Assembly (NCBI RefSeq): GCF_022179225.1
Contig: NZ_BPQL01000084.1
Location: 1 to 50,329 of the forward strand
Source of the DNA: Methylobacterium goesingense
GTDB taxonomy: Bacteria > Pseudomonadota > Alphaproteobacteria > Rhizobiales > Beijerinckiaceae
Direction of reading: 5' to 3'
Length of the DNA stretch: 50,329 nucleotides
Below, one piece after another: positions 26,854-34,649 of the stretch. The translations under genes and the position numbers were made by a program. The notes under the pieces were generated by a model. It did no database searches. It was given only the letters and a program-made list of their open reading frames with translations, and had not been told where the DNA came from. Numbering within the stretch: position 1 is the first letter of the stretch; each line of letters starts with the position of its first letter.

Positions 26854-26901
26854 GGATCGTCGTTTTGAACGTTTCGAGTCTATATAAGAGACCGACGATC
26901 C
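26854..26901. promoter_or_regulatory. Divergent control region with split 9-bp inverted repeat
   Basis: GGATCGTCG (26854-26862) and CGACGATCC (26893-26901) are perfect inverted copies 30 bp apart. Between them lies TTGAACGTTTCGAGTCTATATAAG, the most AT-rich stretch of the gap, with a TATATAAG -10-like box at 26881-26888. It serves the gap between the iron-sulfur protein (plus) and the ligase-like gene (minus). A looped or two-site operator is plausible but not shown. Confidence 0.4.
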
Positions 26902-26956
26902 TGCGAAGGGCCCTCCGCCCGCGCCGCATGTTTCCCCCGAACGCAAGGTTTCCCGC

Positions 26957-28984
26957 GTGTCCGACCGTATCGTGTTCGCCTGTTCCTGCGAGAGGACGAT
27001 GCCGCTCGATGCCGAGGTCATCGGGCGCGGCTGCGGGGGCCGGTTGAAGACCGCCGACCAGCTCTGCGGGCGTGAACTGGACCGGGTCCGCGAGGCGCTC
27101 GGCACCGGCGCGCCGGTCACGATCTCCTGCACCTTGCAGGCCCCGCTCTTCGACGAGGTCGCCGCCGAACTCGGAGCCGAGGATCGGGTCAGCTACGCCA
27201 AGATCCGCGAGACCGCCGGCTGGTCGAGTCAGGCCAAGGCCGCCGGCCCGAAGATGGCGGCCCTGCTTGCCGCCTGTGCGGAGCCGCTGCCGGATGCCGC
27301 CACGGTGGCGATCGAGAGCCAGGGCGTGGCGCTGATCTACGGTCGCGACGCCACCGCCATCGAGGCCGGGCGGCGCCTCGCCGAGCACCTCGATGTGACC
27401 GTGCTGCTCACCCGGCCCGAAGCGGTGGAGCCGCCGCAGCGCAACGACTTCCCCGTGGTGAGGGGCACCATCGCGGGCGCGAAGGGCCGCCTCGGGGCCT
27501 TCGACCTGCGCATCGACGATTACGCGCTGCCCGCTCCGTCTTCGCGCACCCACCTGGAATTCGGCGCCGGCCGCAGCGGCGCCACCTCCACCTGCGACAT
27601 CCTCATCGATCTGACCGGCGGCACGGCGCTGTTTCCGGCCCACGAGGTCCGGCTCGGCTACTTGCGCGCCGACCCGCGCGACCCGGCCGCCGTCGAGCGA
27701 GTGGTCGGCCAGGCCTCCCACCTCGTCGGCACCTTCGACAAGACGCGCTTCGTCGACTTCCACGCCGACCTCTGCGCCCATTCCCGCTCGCGGATCACCG
27801 GCTGTACCCGCTGCCTCGAGGTCTGTCCCACCGGCGCCATCGCGCCGGCCGGCGACACCGTGGCGATCGATCCTTACATCTGCGCCGGCTGCGGCAACTG
27901 TGCTTCCGTCTGCCCGACCGGAGCGGCGGCCTACGCGCTGCCCCCGGCCGACGCCCTGATGCGGCGCCTGCGCACCCTGATGCTCGCCTACGGTGCGGCC
28001 GGGGGCCGCGCGCCCACGGTGCTGTTCCACGACGGCGACCACGGTGAACCGCTGATCGACGCGCTGGCCCGCCACGGCGACGGCCTGCCTGCCGATGTGC
28101 TGCCGGTGCGCGTCAACGAGATCACCCAACTCGGGCCCGAGACCTTCGCGGCGCTCCTCGCCTACGGGGCGACCGGCGTCCGCCTTCTGGCGCGCGCCCG
28201 ACCGAAGCACGACCTCGAGAGTCTGCAGCGGGTCGTGGCTTTGGGCGACCTCCTGGCCCAGGGCCTCGGCTACGGCGGCCCGGCAGGCGCCCCGGTGGTA
28301 TCGATCATCGAGACCGACGACCCGGACGCCCTGGCGGCAGCCCTGTCCGAGGCCGCGCCCGGAACACCCGCCCGGGCGCCCGCCCGGTTCATGCCGGTGG
28401 GGGCCAAGCGCGAGGTGCTGCGCTTCGCCTTCAACGAGATGCACGCGGCCGCCCCCTTGCCGGTGCCCCGGATCGCCCTCGGTGCCGGCGCGCCGTTCGG
28501 CGGACTGAACTTCCGCACCGAGGATTGCACGCTCTGCCTGGCCTGCGTCGGCGCCTGCCCGACCCACGCGCTCTCGGACAGCGCCGAGCGGCCCTTCCTC
28601 GGCTTCGAGGAGAGCCTCTGCGTTCAGTGCGGCCTCTGCGCCAACACCTGTCCGGAGAACGTGATCGACCTGATGCCCGGTGTGGACTTCGAGGCCTGGA
28701 AGGCGCCGCGCCGAGTGGTGAAGGAAGAAGAGCCCTTCGCCTGTATCACCTGCGCCAAGCCCTTCGGCACCCGCAGCACCATCGAGCGCGTGGTCGAGAA
28801 GCTGCGTGACCGGCACTGGATGTTCACGGGTCCGGCCGGCGAGGCCCGTGTCCGCGCCCTGATGATGTGCGAGGATTGCCGCGTCGAGGTCGCCGTGAAC
28901 CAGGGCTTCGATCCCCATGCCGGCCCCGAACGCGACAAACCCCGCACGACGGAGGATTACCTGCGCGAGCGCGGTCCGCAGTGA
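26957..28984 (+). CDS. Large 4Fe-4S polyferredoxin-type protein of the fdh region
   Basis: A 675-residue soluble iron-sulfur protein. Four ferredoxin-type cysteine groups occur in two pairs: CTRCLEVCP (from Cys283), CAGCGNCASVCP (from Cys309), CTLCLACVGACP (from Cys524) and CVQCGLCANTCP (from Cys555), enough for four [4Fe-4S] clusters. The pairs are separated by a 200-residue alpha/beta domain (APTVLFHDGDHGEPLIDALARHG) that resembles the HdrA/MvhD-type thiol-disulfide domain region. More cysteines lie at the N-terminus (CSCERTM, GCGG) and C-terminus (CITCAKPF, MMCEDCRVE). GTG start 26957. It is probably an electron carrier linked to formate oxidation or cofactor assembly; the partner is unknown. 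Confidence 0.8.
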   Translation: MSDRIVFACSCERTMPLDAEVIGRGCGGRLKTADQLCGRELDRVREALGTGAPVTISCTLQAPLFDEVAAELGAEDRVSYAKIRETAGWSSQAKAAGPKMAALLAACAEPLPDAATVAIESQGVALIYGRDATAIEAGRRLAEHLDVTVLLTRPEAVEPPQRNDFPVVRGTIAGAKGRLGAFDLRIDDYALPAPSSRTHLEFGAGRSGATSTCDILIDLTGGTALFPAHEVRLGYLRADPRDPAAVERVVGQASHLVGTFDKTRFVDFHADLCAHSRSRITGCTRCLEVCPTGAIAPAGDTVAIDPYICAGCGNCASVCPTGAAAYALPPADALMRRLRTLMLAYGAAGGRAPTVLFHDGDHGEPLIDALARHGDGLPADVLPVRVNEITQLGPETFAALLAYGATGVRLLARARPKHDLESLQRVVALGDLLAQGLGYGGPAGAPVVSIIETDDPDALAAALSEAAPGTPARAPARFMPVGAKREVLRFAFNEMHAAAPLPVPRIALGAGAPFGGLNFRTEDCTLCLACVGACPTHALSDSAERPFLGFEESLCVQCGLCANTCPENVIDLMPGVDFEAWKAPRRVVKEEEPFACITCAKPFGTRSTIERVVEKLRDRHWMFTGPAGEARVRALMMCEDCRVEVAVNQGFDPHAGPERDKPRTTEDYLRERGPQ

Positions 28985-29000
28985 GGCGAACGCACCGCGC

Positions 29001-29507
29001 ATGATCGGCGCCCCGCACTGGCGGAGCATGCGGTCGGAGGATCTGCCCGGTATCCACCACCTCGCCACGGCGCTGTTCCCCGACCACCCGGAAGACGTCG
29101 CGCGCTTCGCCGAGCGGCTGGCGCTCGGGGGCGACCTCTGCCTGACCCTGGCGGACGCGGAGAGCAACATCGGCGGCTACGCGATCGCCTATCCGTGGCC
29201 CCTCGGCCGCATTCCTGCCCTGAACCGGCCCCTCGACGGGCTGCGTGGGTCGGGGGATGCGATCTACCTGCACGATCTCGGAGTTCATCCCGACTTCTGC
29301 GGCGCCGGGCACGCGCGCGCCGGCCTCGCGCTGCTCGTCGCGCGGGCGCGCATGGCGGGCGCTGGCACCATCGCCCTCGTGGCTGTGAACGCGTCGGCAG
29401 AATTTTGGTGGAGACGGGGCTTTATGCACACCGATGTCGAGCTGGCCCTGGCGGTAAAGCTCGCGAGCTACGGGGCCGGCGCCCGCTACATGGTGATGCC
29501 GGTTTAA
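29001..29507 (+). CDS. GNAT-family N-acetyltransferase
   Basis: A 168-residue acyl-CoA dependent acetyltransferase. It has the GNAT strand order: RSMRSEDLPGIHHLA at the N-terminus, IYLHDLGVHPDFCGAGHARAGLALLVARA as motif A (the CoA pyrophosphate loop G-x-G-H-A is slightly altered from Q/RxxGxG/A), and NASAEFWWRRGF as motif B. Substrate unknown. ATG 29001 lies 16 bases after the iron-sulfur protein stop, so it may be cotranscribed. An in-frame ATG at 29028 is an alternative. It converges on the WD40-cytochrome gene with a 6-base gap. Confidence 0.85.
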   Translation: MIGAPHWRSMRSEDLPGIHHLATALFPDHPEDVARFAERLALGGDLCLTLADAESNIGGYAIAYPWPLGRIPALNRPLDGLRGSGDAIYLHDLGVHPDFCGAGHARAGLALLVARARMAGAGTIALVAVNASAEFWWRRGFMHTDVELALAVKLASYGAGARYMVMPV

Positions 29508-29513
29508 AACGCC

Positions 29514-30812
29514 TCAGGGTGCCGCCGTCGCCCGCTCCAGGAACCGGACCAGAGCCTCGCGGTCCTCGGCGCTGGTAATGGTTTGCTCCGGCATCCGGGT
29601 GCCGGGCGTGTACCGCGCGGGGCCGACCTCGAACAGCCGCGCGATGGTGCGCGCGTCCCAGACGATGTCCATGCCCTTGAGGGCGTCCGAGTAGCGGTAG
29701 TCCGGCGCCGTGGCGATGCGTCGGCCGATGATGCCCGCGAGCGACGGGCCGGCGCGAGGGCCATCCTCTGGGCGCAGGGCGTGGCAGGCGACGCAGGCGC
29801 GGAAGACCTCCGCACCCCGGTCGCCGTGATAGGCCGCCAGGGCATCGGCGGGACGCGGCATCGCCAGGGGGCCGATCGGCGCGCCGGTTCGTGCGTCCCA
29901 GCGACGGATCAGGCGATCGCCGCCGCCGGTCAGGAGTTCGCCTCCCTCCGGACGCCAAGCGACGGACCAGACCGGCAGGCCGGGCCCGACGAGGCGGGTC
30001 AGGACCGTGCCCGCCGCGCGGTCGATCACCGTCACGGCGCCCCCGGCCGAGGCGGCGGCGATGCGGGTGCCGTCCGGGGAGGGCGCGAGCGCGATGACCG
30101 GGTTCGGTCCGACATCGATCTCCGCCCGAACGCGGCCATCGGGCCGCAGCAGCCGGACGACGGCATCGCCCCCCGCCGCCGCAATCTCGCCGTCCTGCGT
30201 CACCGCCAGGGCGTTCAGCACCGTGGGCAGGGTGAACAAAACGGGGACGGCACCGGCATCATCCGCTAACGGCCAGACTCGCACGGTGGCGTCGTAGCCC
30301 GCCGAGACCGCGCGCCCATCGGGCAGGAACGCCACCGCGTTGACGTTGCCGTGGTGCCCCGCGAGGACCCGCGCAGGACCGCCCGACAGGGCGCGGATGC
30401 GGACCGTGCCGTCCCACGAGGACGAGGCCAGGGCGAGGCCGTCTGGCGCCAGCGCCAGGGCCGAGACCGGACCGGCATGCTCGGAAAAGACCCGCTCCGG
30501 CTCCGGCTGGCCAGCGCGCCAGAGGGCGATGCGGCCATCCTCCGAAGCGGTGGCGAAGCGGCCATCGGGGAGGGCGGCCACCGCGTTCACCGCCCCGTCG
30601 TGGAAGCGCAGCACCGTCAGGGCCGTTCCGGTCTCGATGCCCCACAGGATCGCGGCCTGATCGAAGCCACCGGAGATCGCGAGCGTACCGCCCGCCGCCA
30701 CGGCGAGCGCCCGCACGGGGCCGCCATGCCCTCGCATCTGCGCGTCGGCAGAGGCGCCGAGGCCGAGCAGGATCGCGATGCCGACGATCGGCCCCCATCG
30801 CCTCGCGGACAT
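29514..30812 (-). CDS. Periplasmic WD40-repeat protein fused to a cytochrome c domain
   Basis: A 432-residue exported protein: signal peptide (MSARRWGPIVGIAILLGLGA, cut near ADA), then about seven WD40-like blades, e.g. MRGHGGPVRALAVAAGG, HDGAVNAVAALPDG, HAGPVSALALAPDG and HHGNVNAVAFLPDG, and a C-terminal class I cytochrome c with CVACH (Cys340, Cys343, His344) and a distal Met in PGTRMPEQT. It would bind one covalent heme c in the periplasm. ATG 30812 follows GGGGAG. Its position between fdh and molybdenum genes suggests a redox role near them, but no partner is proven. Confidence 0.85.
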   Translation of the reverse strand: MSARRWGPIVGIAILLGLGASADAQMRGHGGPVRALAVAAGGTLAISGGFDQAAILWGIETGTALTVLRFHDGAVNAVAALPDGRFATASEDGRIALWRAGQPEPERVFSEHAGPVSALALAPDGLALASSSWDGTVRIRALSGGPARVLAGHHGNVNAVAFLPDGRAVSAGYDATVRVWPLADDAGAVPVLFTLPTVLNALAVTQDGEIAAAGGDAVVRLLRPDGRVRAEIDVGPNPVIALAPSPDGTRIAAASAGGAVTVIDRAAGTVLTRLVGPGLPVWSVAWRPEGGELLTGGGDRLIRRWDARTGAPIGPLAMPRPADALAAYHGDRGAEVFRACVACHALRPEDGPRAGPSLAGIIGRRIATAPDYRYSDALKGMDIVWDARTIARLFEVGPARYTPGTRMPEQTITSAEDREALVRFLERATAAP

Positions 30813-30973
30813 CGAATCTCCCCGGCCGAACGCGTTTGACGCGGATCGTCCCGCGCGGGCGAACCCTAATCGATCCCTGACGCAGGTGTCGCCCGGCCAC
30901 CGGCGAGACCCGGTGACGCGGTCGGCGGCGAGGGTGCTTGATCCCGGACCGGCGATGGCGCATCGCTCAGCGC

Positions 30974-32122
30974 ATGATCGTTCCTGCCCGCATCGCGGCC
31001 GAGAAACACGTTCCCGAGACCGGCCTGCGGCGCACGGCATCGGCGGCCCTGATCCCGCTCGCCGACGCCTTGGCCCTGATGGTGGGTCCTTTCGTGCCCC
31101 TGGCGATCCGCCTGGTCTCGCCGCGTGAAGCGGTCGGCCGGATCGCCGGGAGCGATATCCGCGCCGCGCGGGACGAGCCGCAGCACGCCATCGCGCTACG
31201 CGACGGCTGGGCGGTGCGGGCCGACGACGTTCTCGGGGCATCGCCCTACGCACCTGTGCTGCCGCCGCGCGCGCCCGCCTGGGTCGATGCCGGCTCGGCG
31301 ATGCCCGGGGACACCGACGCGGTGCTGGCGTTCGAGGCGGTCGCGGGACGCGACGTCATCGACGATGCGGCGGCGGGCACGGGCCTGCGATCCGTCGGCG
31401 ACGAGATCGGCTCCGGCGACTGTCTGGTCGCGGCGGGCACGCGGATCACGCCGCTCCACCGGCTCGCCCTCGAGGCGGCCGGCATCGCGGCGGTCCCGGT
31501 CCGCGTGCCCCACCTTCGGCTGGTCGCCGCCGCCACGGTGGAGCGGGACACGCTGTCGCCGTTCATCGCCGCGCTGATCGAGGCGGAAGGCGCCGTCGTG
31601 ACGGAGGTGGTGCGCGCCGGCGCCGACCCGGAGGCGATCGCGGACGCGCTCACGGCAGACGTAGCCGACGCGACCTTGGTTCTCGGCGGCACCGGCTTCG
31701 GGCGAAACGATCACGCCGCGGCTGGCCTGGCCCGTGCGGGCAGCGTCGAGGCCCACGGCATCGCCCTGCGGCCCGGCGAGACGGCGGGGTTCGGGCGCGT
31801 CGGCGAGCATCCGGTCCTGCTCCTCCCCGGCCGGCCGGATGCGGCCCTCGCGGCCTTCCTCGCCCTCGGGCGTCCGCTGATCCGGGCGCTGACCGGTGCA
31901 ACGTCCCCGGTTCCGGCACATGCGCCGCTCCTGCGCAAAGTCACCTCTACGATCGGTCTCAGCGAGATCGTCTTCGCGCGCCGCGAGGCCGACGGGCTGC
32001 TCCCCCTCGGCGGACAGGAGTTGCCCCTGAGCCGGTTGACCGCGGCCGATGCCGCCCTCCTCCTGGCACCGGACTCCGAGGGCCATCCCGCCGGGACACC
32101 GGTGGCGGTACTGCCCCTATGA
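30974..32122 (+). CDS. Divergent MoeA-like molybdopterin protein
   Basis: A 382-residue protein with the outline of MoeA but many changes. It has ALRDGWAVRADD (compare DGYAVR in MoeA), SAMPGDTDAVLAF (compare PxGAD), and a weak molybdopterin loop LVLGGTGFGRNDHAAA in place of SGGxSxGxxD. The next segment LLLPGRPDAALAAF matches the MoeA LPGNP region. The invariant acidic residues of the metal site are partly lost, so it may have a regulatory or carrier role. ATG 30974 is chosen over a TTG at 30938. Its stop overlaps the next moeA-like gene by ATGA. Confidence 0.72.
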   Translation: MIVPARIAAEKHVPETGLRRTASAALIPLADALALMVGPFVPLAIRLVSPREAVGRIAGSDIRAARDEPQHAIALRDGWAVRADDVLGASPYAPVLPPRAPAWVDAGSAMPGDTDAVLAFEAVAGRDVIDDAAAGTGLRSVGDEIGSGDCLVAAGTRITPLHRLALEAAGIAAVPVRVPHLRLVAAATVERDTLSPFIAALIEAEGAVVTEVVRAGADPEAIADALTADVADATLVLGGTGFGRNDHAAAGLARAGSVEAHGIALRPGETAGFGRVGEHPVLLLPGRPDAALAAFLALGRPLIRALTGATSPVPAHAPLLRKVTSTIGLSEIVFARREADGLLPLGGQELPLSRLTAADAALLLAPDSEGHPAGTPVAVLPL

Positions 32123-34089
32123 GCATCGCCGGGGACGACTTCGCCACGCGGCTCGCCCAGGCGGCGCGACAGGAGCAATTCCTCAACGTGGTCAGCCGCG
32201 AAGAGGCGCATGCCCGCTTCCGCGCGGCAGTACCGCACGTCGCGCTCGGTGACGAAACGATTCCGCTCGCCGAGGCCCTCGGCCGGGTGCTCGCCCGCGA
32301 CGTCGCCTCGCCCATCGACGTGCCGCCCTTCGACCGGGCCCTGGTCGACGGCTTCGCCCTGCGTGCCGCCGATACGGAGGGTGCCCGCGACGGCCAGCCC
32401 CGCGCGCTCACGCTGAACGCCGAGATCCTGGCCTGCGGCGTTGCCCCGGCGCTTGCCGTGGCCGCCGGGACCGCGACGCCGATCGCCACCGGGGGCATGA
32501 TCCCGCGCGGGGCCGATGCGGTCGTCATGGTGGAACGCACCGAATTCGACGCGCCGACCCGGTCGGTCGAAATCGTCCAGGCGGCACGGCCGGGACAGTT
32601 CATCGGCTATGCCGGGGCCGACATGGCGGCCGGCGAGACGGTGCTGCGCCGGGGTGTCCCCATCACGGCCCGCGAGATCGGCATGCTGGCCGCCTGCGGC
32701 CTCGACACCGTCGCGGTCGTGCGCCGCCCGCGCGTGGCGGTGCTGTCCACCGGCGACGAGCTTGCGCCTCCCGGCGCGGCCCTGCCTCCGGGTGCGATCT
32801 ACGATTCCAACGGCCCCATCGTGTGCGCCTCCGTCACCGAAAATGGCGGCAGGGCCATTCCCTTCGGCATCGTCCGCGACGAGGAGGCCGCCCTCGAATC
32901 CGCATTGCGCGCCGCGATGGCCGCGAGCGACCTCGTGGTGCTCTCCGGGGGGACCTCGAAGGGGGCTGGCGACGTCTCGCACCGCATCCTCCAGCGCCTT
33001 GGCCAACCCGGCATCGTCGTGCACGGCGTCGCCCTGAAGCCCGGCAAGCCCCTCTGCCTCGCAGTTGCGGATGGCACGCCGATCGTGGTGCTGCCCGGCT
33101 TTCCGACTTCGGCGATGTTCACCTTCCACGACGTGGTGGTTCCGCTGATCCGCGCCCTGGCGGGCTTGCCGCCACGCGAGGAGACCCACGTGGAGGCGAC
33201 CCTACCGCAGCGTGTCGCCTCCGAGCAGGGCCGCACCGAATTCGTGATGGCTTCCTTGGGACAGACCAAGGCCGGCCTCGTCGCACTCCCGCTGCCGAAG
33301 GGCTCCGGCTCCGTCACGGCCTTCTCGCAGGCCGATGGCTTCTTCGCGGTGCCGGCGGCGCGCCCCGGCCTGGAGGCGGGCGAGACCGTCGCGGTGACGC
33401 GGCTCGGGGCGGGGGTGCGGCCACCCGACCTCACCATCATCGGCAGCCACTGCGTCGGCCTCGACCGTATGGTAGGGCGCCTGGCCGAGCGCGGCTACCG
33501 GGCCCGGACCCTCTGGGTCGGCTCCGCCGGAGGCCTCGCCGCCCTGGCACGGGGCGAGTGCGATCTTGCTGCCATGCACCTTCTCGATCCCGAGACCGGC
33601 CGCTACAACGAGCCTCTTCTGAGGGAGGGCATGGCGCTGGCGCCCGGCTGGGGCCGCCGCCAGGGTATCGTCCACCGCACGGGCGATGTCCGCTTCGAGG
33701 GCCGCCCTGCCGCCGAGGCGGTCGGCGTGATCCGCGCCGATCCGGATGCCGTGATGGTCAACCGCAATACGGGTTCGGGAACCCGGGCCCTGGTCGACGG
33801 TCTCCTCGCGGGTGCGCGGCCTCCCGGCTTCTTCAACCAGCCGCGCTCCCACAACGCCGTGGCGGCTGCGGTCGCGCAAGGCCGAGCGGATTGGGGTGTC
33901 GCCATCGCCACGGTGGCGCGGGCCTACGGGCTCGGCTTCCTGCCGCTCACCGACGAGCGCTACGATTTCGCCTACCGGATCGCGGACCGGGAGCGCCCGG
34001 CCCTGGCCGCTTTCCTCGACCTCCTGGACGAGCCCGAGTCCCGGCGGCTACTCGCGGAGGCCGGCTTCGCGCCGGCGGGCAGCGCATGA
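32119..34089 (+). CDS. MoeA fused to a periplasmic-binding-like (COG1910 type) domain
   Basis: A 656-residue two-part protein. Residues 1-about 430 are MoeA: VPPFDRALVDGFALRAAD, PRGADAVVMVE, VAVLSTGDEL, VLSGGTSKGAGDVSH (molybdopterin loop) and VLPGFPTSAMF. Residues about 435-656 form a binding-protein-like domain (GSHCVGLDRMVGRLAERG, CDLAAMHLLDPETGRYNEP, VNRNTGSGTRALVDGLL, SHNAVAAAVAQGRADWGVAI). There is no signal peptide, so this domain acts in the cytoplasm, perhaps holding oxyanion. The MoeA half would insert Mo or W into adenylylated molybdopterin. It overlaps its neighbours on both sides by 4 bp. Confidence 0.88.
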   Translation: MSIAGDDFATRLAQAARQEQFLNVVSREEAHARFRAAVPHVALGDETIPLAEALGRVLARDVASPIDVPPFDRALVDGFALRAADTEGARDGQPRALTLNAEILACGVAPALAVAAGTATPIATGGMIPRGADAVVMVERTEFDAPTRSVEIVQAARPGQFIGYAGADMAAGETVLRRGVPITAREIGMLAACGLDTVAVVRRPRVAVLSTGDELAPPGAALPPGAIYDSNGPIVCASVTENGGRAIPFGIVRDEEAALESALRAAMAASDLVVLSGGTSKGAGDVSHRILQRLGQPGIVVHGVALKPGKPLCLAVADGTPIVVLPGFPTSAMFTFHDVVVPLIRALAGLPPREETHVEATLPQRVASEQGRTEFVMASLGQTKAGLVALPLPKGSGSVTAFSQADGFFAVPAARPGLEAGETVAVTRLGAGVRPPDLTIIGSHCVGLDRMVGRLAERGYRARTLWVGSAGGLAALARGECDLAAMHLLDPETGRYNEPLLREGMALAPGWGRRQGIVHRTGDVRFEGRPAAEAVGVIRADPDAVMVNRNTGSGTRALVDGLLAGARPPGFFNQPRSHNAVAAAVAQGRADWGVAIATVARAYGLGFLPLTDERYDFAYRIADRERPALAAFLDLLDEPESRRLLAEAGFAPAGSA

Positions 34090-34649
34090 ACCCGGCGCAC
34101 CTCGACAATCCCGCCCGCGTCATCGGGCTCGCCGGCTGGAGCGGGGCAGGCAAGACGACCCTGCTGGCCCGGCTGATTCCGGCCCTGACCGCGCGCGGCC
34201 TGCGCGTCGCCACCGTCAAGCACGCGCACCACGCCTTCGACGTCGACCAGCCGGGCAAGGATTCCTACGTTCACCGGGCGGCGGGAGCGTGCGAGGTCAT
34301 TGTCTCCTCGTCCCGGCGCTGGGTCCAGATTCACGAGGTCGGTGACGAAGTGGAGGCGCGCCTGCCCGACCTCCTGCGCCGCCTCGCGCCATGCGACCTC
34401 GTCGTTGTCGAGGGCTTCAAGCGGGAGGCGCATGCCAAGCTCGAGGTCCATCGCGTCGCCAACGGCAAACCGCCGTTGCATCCGGACGATCTCCGCATCG
34501 TCGCGGTGGCGAGCGACCGGCCGCATCCGGACGCGCGCGTCCCGGTGGTCGATCTCGACGCCGTCGATGTCATCGCCGACCTCGTGCTGACCCTGGCGGA
34601 GCCATTGGAGACGGCGCTGGCGCGCCTGGAGGGACGATGGCCCAGCTGA
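34086..34649 (+). CDS. mobB: Molybdopterin-guanine dinucleotide biosynthesis protein B
   Basis: A 187-residue GTP-binding P-loop protein. Walker A is GLAGWSGAGKTTLLARLIP. TVKHAHHAFDVDQPGKDSYVHRAAGA is the MobB signature with switch residues, and LVVVEGFKREAHAKLEVHR carries Walker B and the family EGFK motif. It helps MobA make the bis-MGD cofactor that FdhA needs. mobA is not in the window. ATG 34086 overlaps the previous stop (ATGA) and the 3' end overlaps moeA by 13 bp. Confidence 0.93.
   Translation: MNPAHLDNPARVIGLAGWSGAGKTTLLARLIPALTARGLRVATVKHAHHAFDVDQPGKDSYVHRAAGACEVIVSSSRRWVQIHEVGDEVEARLPDLLRRLAPCDLVVVEGFKREAHAKLEVHRVANGKPPLHPDDLRIVAVASDRPHPDARVPVVDLDAVDVIADLVLTLAEPLETALARLEGRWPS

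Noticed and set aside
26810..29170. 786-codon reverse-strand frame opposite the iron-sulfur protein
   Set aside because: It is a shadow: the forward gene has clear ferredoxin motifs, while the reverse translation has none and is Arg/Gly/Ala-rich.
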